Shown: in pieces, positions 25,779 to 34,140 of the stretch | Layout: every line of letters starts with the position of its first letter | Numbering within the stretch: position 1 is the first letter of the stretch | IMG/VR virus record: IMGVR_UViG_3300045973_000083 | Location: 1 to 48,156 of that record | From: a virus | Reading direction: 5' to 3' (one strand) | Length of the DNA stretch: 48,156 nucleotides | Notes under the pieces: model-generated | Told to the model about the DNA's origin: nothing | The model's input: the letters and a program-made list of their open reading frames with translations, nothing else | Database searches by the model: none | Translations under genes and position numbers: made by a program

Positions 25779-28619
25779 TTAAATATTTTCAAATGAAGCC
25801 CCGGTTGGTGTTATTACAAATTCAATATCAATAAATTCTAATGAACGGGTCGGTTTGATATAAATCTTACCTCTCAATGTGTTTGCATCTATATCTTCAG
25901 GATCACTTGAAACTGTAACTCTGAAGTCATAAAGTCCTCTTTCCTTTTTAATTGCTTCAAGAATAGGATTAACCAATCTCAAGAATTCATTTCTTACTTC
26001 ATCATCGTTTTGTTGAAAGATTAATCTGATTGCAACGGCAGATATTAATTTTCTTGTTCTCAACAGTAATCTTCTTACATTTATTCTATCTAATGCCGAT
26101 TCTCTAACTTGAAGAGTTTTATTACCCCAAATAATCGTTCCGGTATCGGAGAATGTTGCAATTGGATTTATCCTATTTTTATATAAAGTATCTCTTTCGT
26201 CTGCGGTTAATTTTTTAACTGCTTTAACAGAATTTACTAGACCTCTTTGGTATCCTGCAATTGCAAACCAAGGATATGACACGTTGTCAGTCAATGCAAT
26301 ATTTCTCACAACTTCACCGGTTGGTGGAATAAATAGTTGTGTTGAATTATCATTGTCTCTGATTTGAATCCAAGGCCAATAGGTGGCTGAATAGTTAGTA
26401 TCCAACGAAGCAGTATCTAAATCACCAACAACTTCATCAACTGTTGAACGGTTAGGTGTACCGATAATATATAATGAATCGGCTCTATCTGTTTCAACCA
26501 TATCGATTGATAAGGATGTTAAAGATGCGTGATCGTAGAAATTAATTCCGGGTGTTGCAAAAACATTAATATCAATAGCTTCCGGGTTAGCAAATGTTGC
26601 AATACCTTCTAAATAAGCATAATAATCAGAGTTTCCAACAGAGTCGTTAAATACACCACCATTTGTTTGATTTCTTGCTGTATATGATGATTTACCAAAG
26701 ATATTTGAATCATCATAAGTTCTAACATTACGATAAATGTCCCAACCGTCAAATCCACCATATACAGCAAATGTGAATTTACGATAATTTATATCAGATA
26801 ATTTACCTTTGTTTGTTCCTTCCAAATCGTAAGGTGTACAATCATATGCAAATCCAGAATTTGTTCCTCCGGTAATTGTACTTGCATTTACCGATAAGTG
26901 GAATCCGGGGGTTACTTTATTATGAGTGTTTACACCTTTGAATTTAAATAAATCCTTATCGAATCCTATTTTTGAAGATACTCCCAACGAAACTTTTCTT
27001 ATTTTATCACCGGCTTCATCCAATGGATTTCCTGCATCATAATATTCAGTTTTATAGAAGATATTTCCCAACGTAGTACCGGTAGATCCGTTATTACCAT
27101 ATAAAGTATTTGATACATAACCACCGAAACCGGCAGGAATTGCATCTGATGGAGCGTTATCAGCAATCGACAACATAATGTTTTTCGATTTTAATTCGTA
27201 TTCCAAATTAGACGTTCCAACTTTTAAACCAACATATCCCGGTTTATCTGGATCCATTGTACATCTTGAAAATTTTTCGATTACAACTTGATTTTCATCG
27301 GTGTCATTAAAGTCACGAACAAGAATATCAAATTCACCTGTTTCAAGGTTAATATTTACAATTGAAATTTTAATTTGATAGTTAGCGGCATTACCGTCAG
27401 AAATGGTTAATACTTGAAATAAATCATGTACTTGTCCACCACGTACTTCAGAAACGACCATAGGGGATTGTGTAGCGTCATAATTCCATGATGTCATAAA
27501 TTCTGTATCTGCGTTGTAAGATATTTTGCTAACATTTAATCCTCTGATTAACCCTCTATCATGTAAAACTTTAACCAATTTTGGATATGATTCACTTACA
27601 TATAATGGAAAGTCTTCTTCTTTTTTATCAAAAACATCAACTCCCAATACTTTTGTAATGAATTTTGAGTTTGTGGTATCCATACTACATGTAAATTTTT
27701 TATTAATTTGAAGATCGGTAGTTATACTGATATCAAATGTTGCTAATGGATCTGAAGATATATTTGTTCCGGTTGTTGGAGTAATTGTAACCCCAGAATC
27801 ATGTGTTACCTCTAACACTAATGTATTACCACTATAATGACCCCTTGAACTTAAATATGCAACTGTTAGATTATTATATGTACTATTAACAATTGCTCCA
27901 GTATACACATATTGAGTTACGTCAAATTGTGTTGTTCCATAATTATAAACGAACAAATATGAATAAACCAAATTTGGCGATACAAAATATTCATTATACC
28001 AAGGTGATCCAACTTCAGAACCAATCGGGCCGGTAATTTTATTTATTGGTAATAACCCAGTTGTTCCAGAATCAGGAACCAATCCAATTGTAAACCAATT
28101 ATTATCAGCATAAGTTTTACTTGTTAAAAATGTTGGTACTGTTCCATCTGTTGATGTTTTTCCAGATAACAATGAATAATAATCACTATCAGTAATACCG
28201 GTAATTGGATCAGTTGTTGGTACTAATGTACCGGTGGTAAATGTTGGTGCAATACTCGATGGGTCGTTAATTCCACCCAAAGTTGTAATACCAAATACTC
28301 TATTTGGTTTATACCCCGTTAAACCAAGAATTCTGGTAACGAATAGTTGATTAGATTCCTGTAAATAGGATTTTGCAACATACGGTAGTTCGTATTTCGG
28401 ATTTTTAATTGTACTTCCGTCTTTTTCCGGTGAAGTAGATCCAAAATATGTTTTAAAATCGTCGAAATTTGTAATTAAAATAGGTTCGAAAGCGGGGCCT
28501 TTAAGTGTTTCCCCAACTAAACCTAAAGTAGTTACTCCAACGCTTTGAGCCACAAATGTTAGATCTTTCTCTGAAGTGTAGACCCCGGGAGAAACGAATA
28601 CTTTGTTTGAATTTGCCAT
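25779..28619 (-). CDS. Tail sheath protein, gp18-like
   Basis: This is the contractile sheath subunit. The N-terminus SNKVFVSPGVYTSEKDLTFV and then GLVGETLKGPAFEPILITNF (residues 4-55) is the standard sheath start, followed by FGSTSPEK and YLQESNQLFVTRILG. The conserved C-terminal domain has VNPILEAIKKERGLYDFRV, then DANTLRGKIYIKPTRSLEFI and IEFVITPTGASF (about 880-945), which form the inter-subunit handshake strands. With 946 aa it is longer than T4 gp18 (659 aa); the extra sequence is an inserted, surface-type middle region (about 100-560) rich in Thr, Gly and Asn. It has an exact late motif 38 nt upstream and a strong terminator downstream, so it forms a single-gene unit. Confidence 0.93.
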   Translation of the reverse strand: MANSNKVFVSPGVYTSEKDLTFVAQSVGVTTLGLVGETLKGPAFEPILITNFDDFKTYFGSTSPEKDGSTIKNPKYELPYVAKSYLQESNQLFVTRILGLTGYKPNRVFGITTLGGINDPSSIAPTFTTGTLVPTTDPITGITDSDYYSLLSGKTSTDGTVPTFLTSKTYADNNWFTIGLVPDSGTTGLLPINKITGPIGSEVGSPWYNEYFVSPNLVYSYLFVYNYGTTQFDVTQYVYTGAIVNSTYNNLTVAYLSSRGHYSGNTLVLEVTHDSGVTITPTTGTNISSDPLATFDISITTDLQINKKFTCSMDTTNSKFITKVLGVDVFDKKEEDFPLYVSESYPKLVKVLHDRGLIRGLNVSKISYNADTEFMTSWNYDATQSPMVVSEVRGGQVHDLFQVLTISDGNAANYQIKISIVNINLETGEFDILVRDFNDTDENQVVIEKFSRCTMDPDKPGYVGLKVGTSNLEYELKSKNIMLSIADNAPSDAIPAGFGGYVSNTLYGNNGSTGTTLGNIFYKTEYYDAGNPLDEAGDKIRKVSLGVSSKIGFDKDLFKFKGVNTHNKVTPGFHLSVNASTITGGTNSGFAYDCTPYDLEGTNKGKLSDINYRKFTFAVYGGFDGWDIYRNVRTYDDSNIFGKSSYTARNQTNGGVFNDSVGNSDYYAYLEGIATFANPEAIDINVFATPGINFYDHASLTSLSIDMVETDRADSLYIIGTPNRSTVDEVVGDLDTASLDTNYSATYWPWIQIRDNDNSTQLFIPPTGEVVRNIALTDNVSYPWFAIAGYQRGLVNSVKAVKKLTADERDTLYKNRINPIATFSDTGTIIWGNKTLQVRESALDRINVRRLLLRTRKLISAVAIRLIFQQNDDEVRNEFLRLVNPILEAIKKERGLYDFRVTVSSDPEDIDANTLRGKIYIKPTRSLEFIDIEFVITPTGASFENI

Positions 28620-28657
28620 TGAATGATATTTAATTAAATTTATTTATTAGTTATTCA

Positions 28658-28665
28658 ATAAATAT
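28658..28665 (-). promoter_or_regulatory. Putative late promoter motif ATATTTAT upstream of sheath
   Basis: An exact 8-mer ends 38 nt upstream of the sheath ATG. It overlaps a small hairpin, ATCTTTG-7 nt-CAAAGAT (28664-28684). Confidence 0.55.
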
Positions 28666-28702
28666 CTTTGTTTTTAGCAAAGATTTACGTAAGTTTTATA
28701 TT

Positions 28703-28722
28703 TAAGATAGTATACTATCTTA
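28703..28722. promoter_or_regulatory. 20-bp perfect palindrome, candidate operator
   Basis: TAAGATAGTATACTATCTTA is a perfect palindrome. It lies 24 nt before the start of a ribbon-helix-helix-like regulator and about 80 nt upstream of the divergent sheath gene. RHH proteins normally bind such operators as dimers of dimers, so autoregulation or control of the sheath gene is a reasonable inference. Confidence 0.65.
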
Positions 28723-28746
28723 TTTTATATTAAATTATCCTTCAAT

Positions 28747-28902
28747 ATGAAAAACGCACCAAAAAACGTCAAAATCAGTTCATATCACCATGATATGTTA
28801 AAAAATCATTGTGAAAAAAGTGGTATAAAAATCTATAAATTTTTAGAAAAATTAATTGATGAGAATTGTAAACCTAAAAAAAAGGATATTTACGACGAAT
28901 AA
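28747..28902 (+). CDS. Small ribbon-helix-helix (CopG/Arc-like) DNA-binding protein
   Basis: This 51-residue ORF is encoded opposite to its neighbours and begins MKNAPKNVKISSYHHDMLKN. The pattern fits an RHH fold: a short basic beta strand (N-V-K-I-S), helix A (YHHDMLKNHCEKSG), the turn SGIKI, and helix B (IYKFLEKLIDENC), followed by a basic tail KPKKKDIYDE. RHH repressors use the strand to read DNA and bind as dimers. The gene stops exactly where the convergent neighbour stops (28902/28903), and it has a 20-bp perfect palindrome 24 nt upstream. It is shorter than most annotation cut-offs. The fold is assigned by pattern only. Confidence 0.72.
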   Translation: MKNAPKNVKISSYHHDMLKNHCEKSGIKIYKFLEKLIDENCKPKKKDIYDE

Positions 28903-30156
28903 TTAATATGCATAACAAATACTAATTGAAGATGGGTTTACCGGGGTATTTAACAACGTTACACTCATTCCATCGATACTAACTGAGTACGCACTGTTTA
29001 AAATCTCTACTAATCCATTAATAACTAAATAAATAATTGAATCTACCTTATGAGTAAGATTAAAGGTTAACGTTGAACCATTATATATAAAATTTTCGGT
29101 TTCAAAAAAGATTGGTGTTCCAAAAACATTATAAAATTTATCATGGCCACACGGTGAATACAAAATCATTATAATACTACCAACCACCGGGGGTGTTGGA
29201 AAGGTAATTTTAGAGGTTGATCCTATATGAAAATAGTTTACTCCCAATTCTTGAATATCACCATTTACGGTAACAAAAAATAACTGACAAATTGATTCCC
29301 CAACACTAAATACAGATTGACCTTCTGCGGTGTATGTTGCTGTTTTTATTATCACACTACCTTCATGAGGATTAACGGGTTCAATTGGTCTAATAACCAC
29401 GTTAGGTGACGTAATAAATTCCGTCATTACCAACATTCTACTAATTGCCGGTTTAACATCAAATTCATCTGAATCTAATAAAAATCCTAACATAGTTAAT
29501 TCATAATTTTGGACGTAAAATTTACGACCGTCTAATGAATCAATTGGTGAACTATCGACAATTCGATCCAAAACAATTGGGATATAATGACCTTTTACCA
29601 TTGTATACGATTGTCTCGATGAGAATTTTTGTAAAACCATTTTATTAAACCGGTTTAAGTCTCTGAATTTATGACAAACAATGGTGACTTCAAAACTAAT
29701 ATCAACGGCTACCGGTTGCGGTATTTTATATACATCAGCCCCGATTTGTGATCCATTCCATGTTTTTATTGTTGAATAATAAAAATCTCTTCTATCTGGA
29801 ATGGTTCTTTGTATTGAGGGATTTGTTCCGGGTTGAACATCTGGTTTTCGAATAATACCAATAAACGGAACTTTGATATTTCCGTCAACGTCAGCAAACG
29901 ACCAATTGTTTTTAATTTCGCCCCATCTTTGAATTGTTAATATTTTTGGAATAATAGGTATTTGTTCACCGTCCGATATAACTTTTAGATTTTCTTTAAC
30001 AAATTCAAGCATACCCATATCAAGATCATCATGTAAAATTGAATCAGGTAAAAAAGTATCAGATTCAGTTATACTATCCAATAATTCCTGTCTTCTTTCG
30101 GTTAATTCCTTTGTCCGATATACACTTATGTCATTTTTTCTTTTAGGTACGCCCAT
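28903..30156 (-). CDS. Tail/neck structural protein (possible gp15-like sheath terminator) with appended beta modules
   Basis: This is a 417-residue virion protein. The N-terminal two thirds has IQRWGEIKNNWSFADVDGNI, the segment PQPVAVDISFEVTIVCHKFR and NRFNKMVLQKFSS (about 145-185) and FYVQNYELTMLGFLLD. This resembles proteins that cap the sheath and tube (gp15-type), in which a strand P-x-(P/D)-(I/V)-x-x-x-(F/Y)-E-(V/L) precedes a helix. The C-terminal part holds two similar beta modules (about 280-335 and 356-417), each with the core V-(T/I)-V-N-G or V-I-N-G and ending I-x-(M/I)-x-Y, as in phage appendage repeats. It overlaps the previous gene by 14 nt and abuts the RHH gene. The gp15 assignment is tentative. 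Confidence 0.6.
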   Translation of the reverse strand: MGVPKRKNDISVYRTKELTERRQELLDSITESDTFLPDSILHDDLDMGMLEFVKENLKVISDGEQIPIIPKILTIQRWGEIKNNWSFADVDGNIKVPFIGIIRKPDVQPGTNPSIQRTIPDRRDFYYSTIKTWNGSQIGADVYKIPQPVAVDISFEVTIVCHKFRDLNRFNKMVLQKFSSRQSYTMVKGHYIPIVLDRIVDSSPIDSLDGRKFYVQNYELTMLGFLLDSDEFDVKPAISRMLVMTEFITSPNVVIRPIEPVNPHEGSVIIKTATYTAEGQSVFSVGESICQLFFVTVNGDIQELGVNYFHIGSTSKITFPTPPVVGSIIMILYSPCGHDKFYNVFGTPIFFETENFIYNGSTLTFNLTHKVDSIIYLVINGLVEILNSAYSVSIDGMSVTLLNTPVNPSSISICYAY

Positions 30157-30565
30157 ATTGTTGTTTTCTAATATTCATTCTTTTTATAAACCCCTCAACT
30201 TCCTTCGGATCATATTCTAATAATTCACCGATTTTTCGAGAATCTTCTTCAGTTGCCATAGCATCCAAGTAACCGCCATATTTCTCTGCAATATTTAATA
30301 ATTCCTGTGCCTGTTTTTCATAACCTTTACGATATACAATAAATGCTATATGTGGATTTGAAGGTACATTGATATGACGTAATTTACAATCACAAATCAT
30401 CTGAGCAACAATACGAAATGTGGTAATATTCATTCCGGCAAGAAACGCTACCCCACGTTTTTCATCACACAATGTTTTAACCGAATCCACCTCATTATGA
30501 GCTTCGGATGGGTCAATATATTCATTGATAATTTTTTGTTGTTCTTCGGTAATTAATATTTTCAT
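30143..30565 (-). CDS. Hypothetical protein with N-terminal MKILITEEQ
   Basis: This 140-residue, mainly helical protein has no recognised family. The N-terminus MKILITEEQQKIINEYID resembles that of the 431-residue protein at 35258 (MKILINESQL). Both carry an I-x-E tripeptide that fits the (L/I)-x-E cleavage rule of T4 prohead protease. Residues 31-75 (CDEKRGVAFLAG, then FRIVAQMICDC) contain three cysteines. The C-terminus is basic (FIKRMNIRKQQYGRT). It is coupled to its neighbours: the start shares a base with the previous stop (TAATG) and the end overlaps the next gene by 14 nt. Confidence 0.78.
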   Translation of the reverse strand: MKILITEEQQKIINEYIDPSEAHNEVDSVKTLCDEKRGVAFLAGMNITTFRIVAQMICDCKLRHINVPSNPHIAFIVYRKGYEKQAQELLNIAEKYGGYLDAMATEEDSRKIGELLEYDPKEVEGFIKRMNIRKQQYGRT

Positions 30566-30972
30566 TATACACCTCTAAATTCGTTTTCTTGGGTCGGTAC
30601 ACAAGTTATTGTCCGGTAATATGGTTTATATCCAAATAGGTTGTGTTTGTTGTCAGAAACGACCCTACCATCGTTAGAAACGGTGTAGAATCGAATTCTT
30701 CCTTCACTTTCAGGATAACCGATGTAATCTCCAAATTTTATTTCTATTTTCAATTCTTCCAAATGTTTAAGATATACAGAAATAGTTAAATTTCCGGGTT
30801 CATTATATCTTATCATGCCACCTTTATATGAACTATTTTTAGGAGGTTCAATTTTTACCAATCCATTAAATTCTACCGGTGAAAAGAATTTAATACTATC
30901 TTTTCCCGATTCTGCATATACGTCATCATTTTCGGTTCTTTCTCTGTCAACACGATATAATACTAATTTCAT
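30565..30972 (-). CDS. Hypothetical virion-associated protein (neck/tail region)
   Basis: The frame is open from an ATG at 31005 (146 aa), but I prefer the ATG at 30972 (135 aa, starting MKLVLYRVDRE). The upstream ATG overlaps a late-type motif and lies only 10 nt past the terminator of the GIY-YIG cassette. The protein is beta-rich, with KFFSPVEFNGLVKIEPPKNS, FGDYIGYPESEGRIRFYTV and a C-terminal GYKPYYRTITCVP. It has no catalytic motif. Its place next to tail and neck genes suggests a connector or completion protein, but I cannot name the T4 counterpart. It is coupled to the next gene by TAATG. Confidence 0.7.
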   Translation of the reverse strand: MKLVLYRVDRERTENDDVYAESGKDSIKFFSPVEFNGLVKIEPPKNSSYKGGMIRYNEPGNLTISVYLKHLEELKIEIKFGDYIGYPESEGRIRFYTVSNDGRVVSDNKHNLFGYKPYYRTITCVPTQENEFRGV

Positions 30973-31003
30973 ATTCAAGTCACCATGAAGATATTCTTCT
31001 CCC

Positions 31004-31011
31004 ATAGATAT
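31004..31011 (-). promoter_or_regulatory. Putative late promoter motif (ATATCTAT, 7/8 match)
   Basis: This variant of the late motif follows the endonuclease terminator and ends 31 nt before the preferred ATG at 30972. It would restart transcription after the inserted cassette. Confidence 0.4.
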
Positions 31012-31015
31012 CTGT

Positions 31016-31043
31016 AAAAAAAAAAATCTTCTTCAGAGAAGAA
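31016..31043 (-). terminator. Terminator of the GIY-YIG cassette
   Basis: The hairpin TTCTTC (31029-31034) with GAAGAA (31038-31043) has a 3-nt loop and is followed, after two bases, by 11 U on the minus strand. It lies 25 nt past the endonuclease stop. Confidence 0.7.
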
Positions 31044-31068
31044 TCGACCTAATCTTGTTATAGGTAAT

Positions 31069-32076
31069 TTATTTTCCATGTCTTTTTAAAAAATTGAAAA
31101 TTATTTTATTTGAACATCCATATATTTCACCGATGTTCTTTAAATTTAATCCATTTTCTTTATATGTAATTATTTCGGTTAGAGATAAATTATATTTATT
31201 TGAATTTGGTTTTTTTATTTTATATTCTTTTAATTTTTTCTTAATATTTGATATACTACACCCATATATTTTTGAAATATTAATTAATGTTAACTGTTTA
31301 TTTATATACATATCAAAAAGTTCATTTTTATTTATATCGTATTTATAATTTGGATTATTTTTTCCTATATATGTACCATTTTTCTTAACATTTTTGGATC
31401 GTTTTAATGACGATTCTTTTGATATTGTTTTACCAAACATAGGATTATTTACCCCTGAATTATTAACACTCATTTTCATCTTTGTAATATCTGAATGTTT
31501 ATGTCCTAGACAATAGGTATTACCTAAACTATGTCCGTTTTTTTTATGAATTTCGCTAATTAATTTTTTAGTTTTATCTGAGCATATTTGTCCTAATCTT
31601 TTGGGCCTTTTTTTAAATTTTTCTCGAACAATTATTGACCAATTTATATCATTCCACAATTCTTTTAATCTTTCTTTTTGTTTATTTTTCTCATCAATTG
31701 TTCGTATTCTTCCTTTTTGTACTTCTGATATTTTTTTTCTTGATTCTTCGGTATGATGTTTACCTTGCATTGGGTTTATATCTCCGCCGTCCGACATATT
31801 ATATAATATTACACCTAATTCTCGATATTTTTTGATTTCATTAATTTCGCCTAATAATAAATCGTCATAATTATTATATTCTGTGATTAATTTTATAAGA
31901 GGTTTCTGATTATTTTTGTTTAAAGAATTAATCCAGTTATTTATAATATGATTTGTTGGATGTTTTAAATGCTCATTAAATCTAGTAATTAAATTTCTTG
32001 TGGTGATTCCCACATATTTAATTTCAAGCGTATTAGGGCAAAATAAACCATAAAGTAAAAAGGATATCTTTTTCAT
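31069..32076 (-). CDS. GIY-YIG homing endonuclease with NUMOD motifs
   Basis: This is a free-standing mobile endonuclease of about 335 residues. The frame opens at 32082 (MYMKK), but the ATG at 32076 (MKKISFLLYG) is preferred because a late-type motif abuts the first ATG and lies 6 nt from the second. The GIY-YIG core is YGLFCPNTLEIKYVGITTRN and then RFNEHLK near the N-terminus. Two NUMOD3-type DNA-binding motifs follow: NPMQGKHHTEESRKKISE and NPMFGKTISKES. The C-terminus has two helix-turn-helix-like repeats (IYGCSISNIKKKLKEY and IYGCSNKIIFNFLKRH). It lies between the SNF2-type gene, which diverges from it, and the tail/neck genes, as a cassette with its own promoter motif and terminator. 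Confidence 0.88.
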   Translation of the reverse strand: MKKISFLLYGLFCPNTLEIKYVGITTRNLITRFNEHLKHPTNHIINNWINSLNKNNQKPLIKLITEYNNYDDLLLGEINEIKKYRELGVILYNMSDGGDINPMQGKHHTEESRKKISEVQKGRIRTIDEKNKQKERLKELWNDINWSIIVREKFKKRPKRLGQICSDKTKKLISEIHKKNGHSLGNTYCLGHKHSDITKMKMSVNNSGVNNPMFGKTISKESSLKRSKNVKKNGTYIGKNNPNYKYDINKNELFDMYINKQLTLINISKIYGCSISNIKKKLKEYKIKKPNSNKYNLSLTEIITYKENGLNLKNIGEIYGCSNKIIFNFLKRHGK

Positions 32077-32082
32077 ATACAT

Positions 32083-32090
32083 ATAAATAC
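32083..32090 (-). promoter_or_regulatory. Putative late promoter motif (GTATTTAT, 7/8 match)
   Basis: This variant of ATATTTAT ends 6 nt before the preferred start of the GIY-YIG gene. Confidence 0.45.
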
Positions 32091-32125
32091 TTTAATTATA
32101 CATTATATTTTCTTATATTAAACAC

Positions 32126-33865
32126 ATGGAGACAAAGATTCCCGAAATTGAAGCTAGAGAGATATTATCAACATATGAAGGTTCGAATAATCAACTTTTA
32201 GAATGGAAACAGAAGTTCATCTCAACTAAAAATCATAAACTAACCAGAACACAATCTGATTATGTTTTAAAATATCATGCAATTACCCCAAAAGTTGCAA
32301 GAAAACCAATAAAAATAGTAATTTCGTTTGCCGAACGTTTAATGGAAGACCAATTATTACCTGTTCCCCCAGAATCTATCTGGTGTGAAAAATTATTATG
32401 TGATTCCGATAAGGCATTTCATATTTGGGGTAAAATTGTGGATACCCAACAAAATCATGCGTTTTGGATACCAAAATCTGCGGTAATTCAACCTGAAAGG
32501 AAATTAAATCGAATTATAGACTATTCACCATATGATTCTCGTCCACCAATGGATCATCAAAAGGTTGCTATTGAGAAATTATTATGTAATAATAAATTCA
32601 TTTTAGCTGATGATATGGGATTAATGAAAACTGGATCATCAATTATTGGTGCACTAGAGAGTGGATCTAAAAAAGTTTTAATTGTTTGTCCTGCATCTCT
32701 TAAAATAAATTGGAAACGAGAAATTGAATTTTATACTAATCGTCCAACATTGATTGTTGAAGGAAAAAAATGGAGTTCGGAATATAATTTTTACATTATA
32801 AATTATGACATTGTTAAAAATTATTATTCATTAGAAAATAATGAATCAAATCAAATAATAAATGAAAAGTTTGACTTAGCTATTATAGATGAAGCTCATA
32901 TGATTTCTAATCCGTCGGCTTTGCGTACAAAATTATTAAATGATATCCTTGATAAAATACCTAAAGTTTGGTTATTAACTGGAACGCCAATGACATCTAG
33001 ACCAATAAATTATTTTAATTTGCTTAATATAATTAATTCCCCGGTAGCGTTGAACTGGCAACAATATGTTTATCGTTATTGTGCCGGATATCGTTTTACT
33101 GTAAATGGTCGAAAAATATGGAATACAAGTGGATCAAGTAATTTGGATGAATTACGAGAAAGAACAAAAAGTACAATTCTTAGAAGAATGAAAAGTGAAA
33201 TTCTTGATTTACCTGAAAAAATTATTACGCCAATATTTTTAGAACTAAAAAATACTAATTATGATGATGAATTAGAAGAATTTATGAGAATTACCACCGA
33301 AAATAAACAGAAAGAAAATATAAGCGTAACTATTAATAGATTAATGAAAATTAGACAATTAATTTCATATGAGAAAATACCATATACTTGTGAATTAATT
33401 GATAATATGATTGAACAGGATAAAAAGGTAATTGTTTTTACTAATTTTACAATGACCTTAGATATGTTACATGAAAAATATTCTAAAAATTCTGTTGTAT
33501 TAGATGGAAGAATGACTAAAGAAAAGAGACAAAATAGTATTGATAAATTTCAAAATGATCCAAAAATTAAAATATTTATTGGAAACATTGTGGCTGCCGG
33601 TGTGGGAATTACATTAACATCTTCCGAATGTGTTATTATGAATGATTTATCATTTGTTCCATCACATCATAGTCAGGCTGAAGATCGTAGCTATCGTTAT
33701 GGTCAAAAAAATAATGTACTTGTTTATTACCCAATATTCGAAAACACTATTGAAATGATTGTTTATAATATTTTGAATAAGAAAAAAAATATTATTGATC
33801 AAGTATTAGGAGACGGTGAGTATGCTGAAGGGTTTAGTAAAGAATTACTTAAAGAGATCCTTTAA
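32126..33865 (+). CDS. SNF2-family DNA helicase/translocase
   Basis: This 579-residue protein has a superfamily 2 SNF2 motor of the SMARCAL1-like type, probably acting in recombination or fork remodelling (a role filled by UvsW in T4). Motif Q/I is MDHQKVAIEKLL, then ADDMGLMKTGSS (161-172), where the usual Gly of GLGKT is Met167. IVCPASLKINW is motif Ia, IIDEAHMI (253-260) is motif II, WLLTGTPMTSRP is motif III, and NIVAAGVGITLTSSECVIM followed by HSQAEDRSYRYGQ are motifs V and VI. The N-terminal 130 residues are a separate domain. It is one of the few plus-strand genes, its end overlaps a convergent small gene, and it has no late motif upstream. Confidence 0.88.
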   Translation: METKIPEIEAREILSTYEGSNNQLLEWKQKFISTKNHKLTRTQSDYVLKYHAITPKVARKPIKIVISFAERLMEDQLLPVPPESIWCEKLLCDSDKAFHIWGKIVDTQQNHAFWIPKSAVIQPERKLNRIIDYSPYDSRPPMDHQKVAIEKLLCNNKFILADDMGLMKTGSSIIGALESGSKKVLIVCPASLKINWKREIEFYTNRPTLIVEGKKWSSEYNFYIINYDIVKNYYSLENNESNQIINEKFDLAIIDEAHMISNPSALRTKLLNDILDKIPKVWLLTGTPMTSRPINYFNLLNIINSPVALNWQQYVYRYCAGYRFTVNGRKIWNTSGSSNLDELRERTKSTILRRMKSEILDLPEKIITPIFLELKNTNYDDELEEFMRITTENKQKENISVTINRLMKIRQLISYEKIPYTCELIDNMIEQDKKVIVFTNFTMTLDMLHEKYSKNSVVLDGRMTKEKRQNSIDKFQNDPKIKIFIGNIVAAGVGITLTSSECVIMNDLSFVPSHHSQAEDRSYRYGQKNNVLVYYPIFENTIEMIVYNILNKKKNIIDQVLGDGEYAEGFSKELLKEIL

Positions 33866-34072
33866 TTCAATTAACTTAGATGAAAGTAAAATTTCCAAAT
33901 TATTGTCAGACATATCAACAAATTTAAATGATAATATATTGTTTTCTTTTATTGGTAAGGTTATTGAATTTTTTTCACCTTCATGATCCAAATACCAATC
34001 AAACTTATGTTGTATATGTAAACTCCAATATTCTTGCATTAATTCATCATATCTTTCATTTGTAATTTCCAT
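33845..34072 (-). CDS. Small acidic hypothetical protein
   Basis: The ORF is open from 34123, but the ATG at 34072 (MEITNERYDELMQEYWSL, 75 aa) gives a better start; the 17 extra residues are hydrophobic and would overlap the divergent promoter region. No family is recognised. The protein has an N-terminal helix (ERYDELMQEYWSLHIQHKFD), a short beta segment and an acidic C-terminal helix. The gene overlaps the 3' end of the SNF2 gene by 21 nt on the opposite strand and diverges from the neck gene. The reverse strand of the neighbouring motif reads TATAAATA, which is the T4 late promoter consensus, 23 nt upstream. Confidence 0.6.
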   Translation of the reverse strand: MEITNERYDELMQEYWSLHIQHKFDWYLDHEGEKNSITLPIKENNILSFKFVDMSDNNLEILLSSKLIELKDLFK

Positions 34073-34093
34073 GATATATAATCGATTTAAAAA

Positions 34094-34101
34094 GTATTTA
34101 T
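34094..34101 (+). promoter_or_regulatory. Putative late promoter motif (GTATTTAT, 7/8 match), upstream of neck protein
   Basis: This is a plus-strand copy ending 39 nt before the neck ATG. The overlapping complement reads TATAAATA towards the divergent small gene, so the site may serve both directions. Confidence 0.5.
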
Positions 34102-34140
34102 ATACAAAGATACTAAATAACAATCATAAAACAAAACAAT

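Noticed and set aside
28663-28670. TATCTTTG, matching the Bacteroidota -7 promoter consensus TAnnTTTG, upstream of the RHH gene
   Set aside because: No TTG element at the proper distance and only one instance, so it is not listed as a promoter.
28664-28684. Hairpin ATCTTTG-7 nt-CAAAGAT as a terminator
   Set aside because: No U-run follows on either strand and it overlaps the sheath promoter region.
34073-34123. Longer 92-residue version of the small gene before neck protein
   Set aside because: The extra 17 residues cover the divergent promoter region; the ATG at 34072 gives a normal start.
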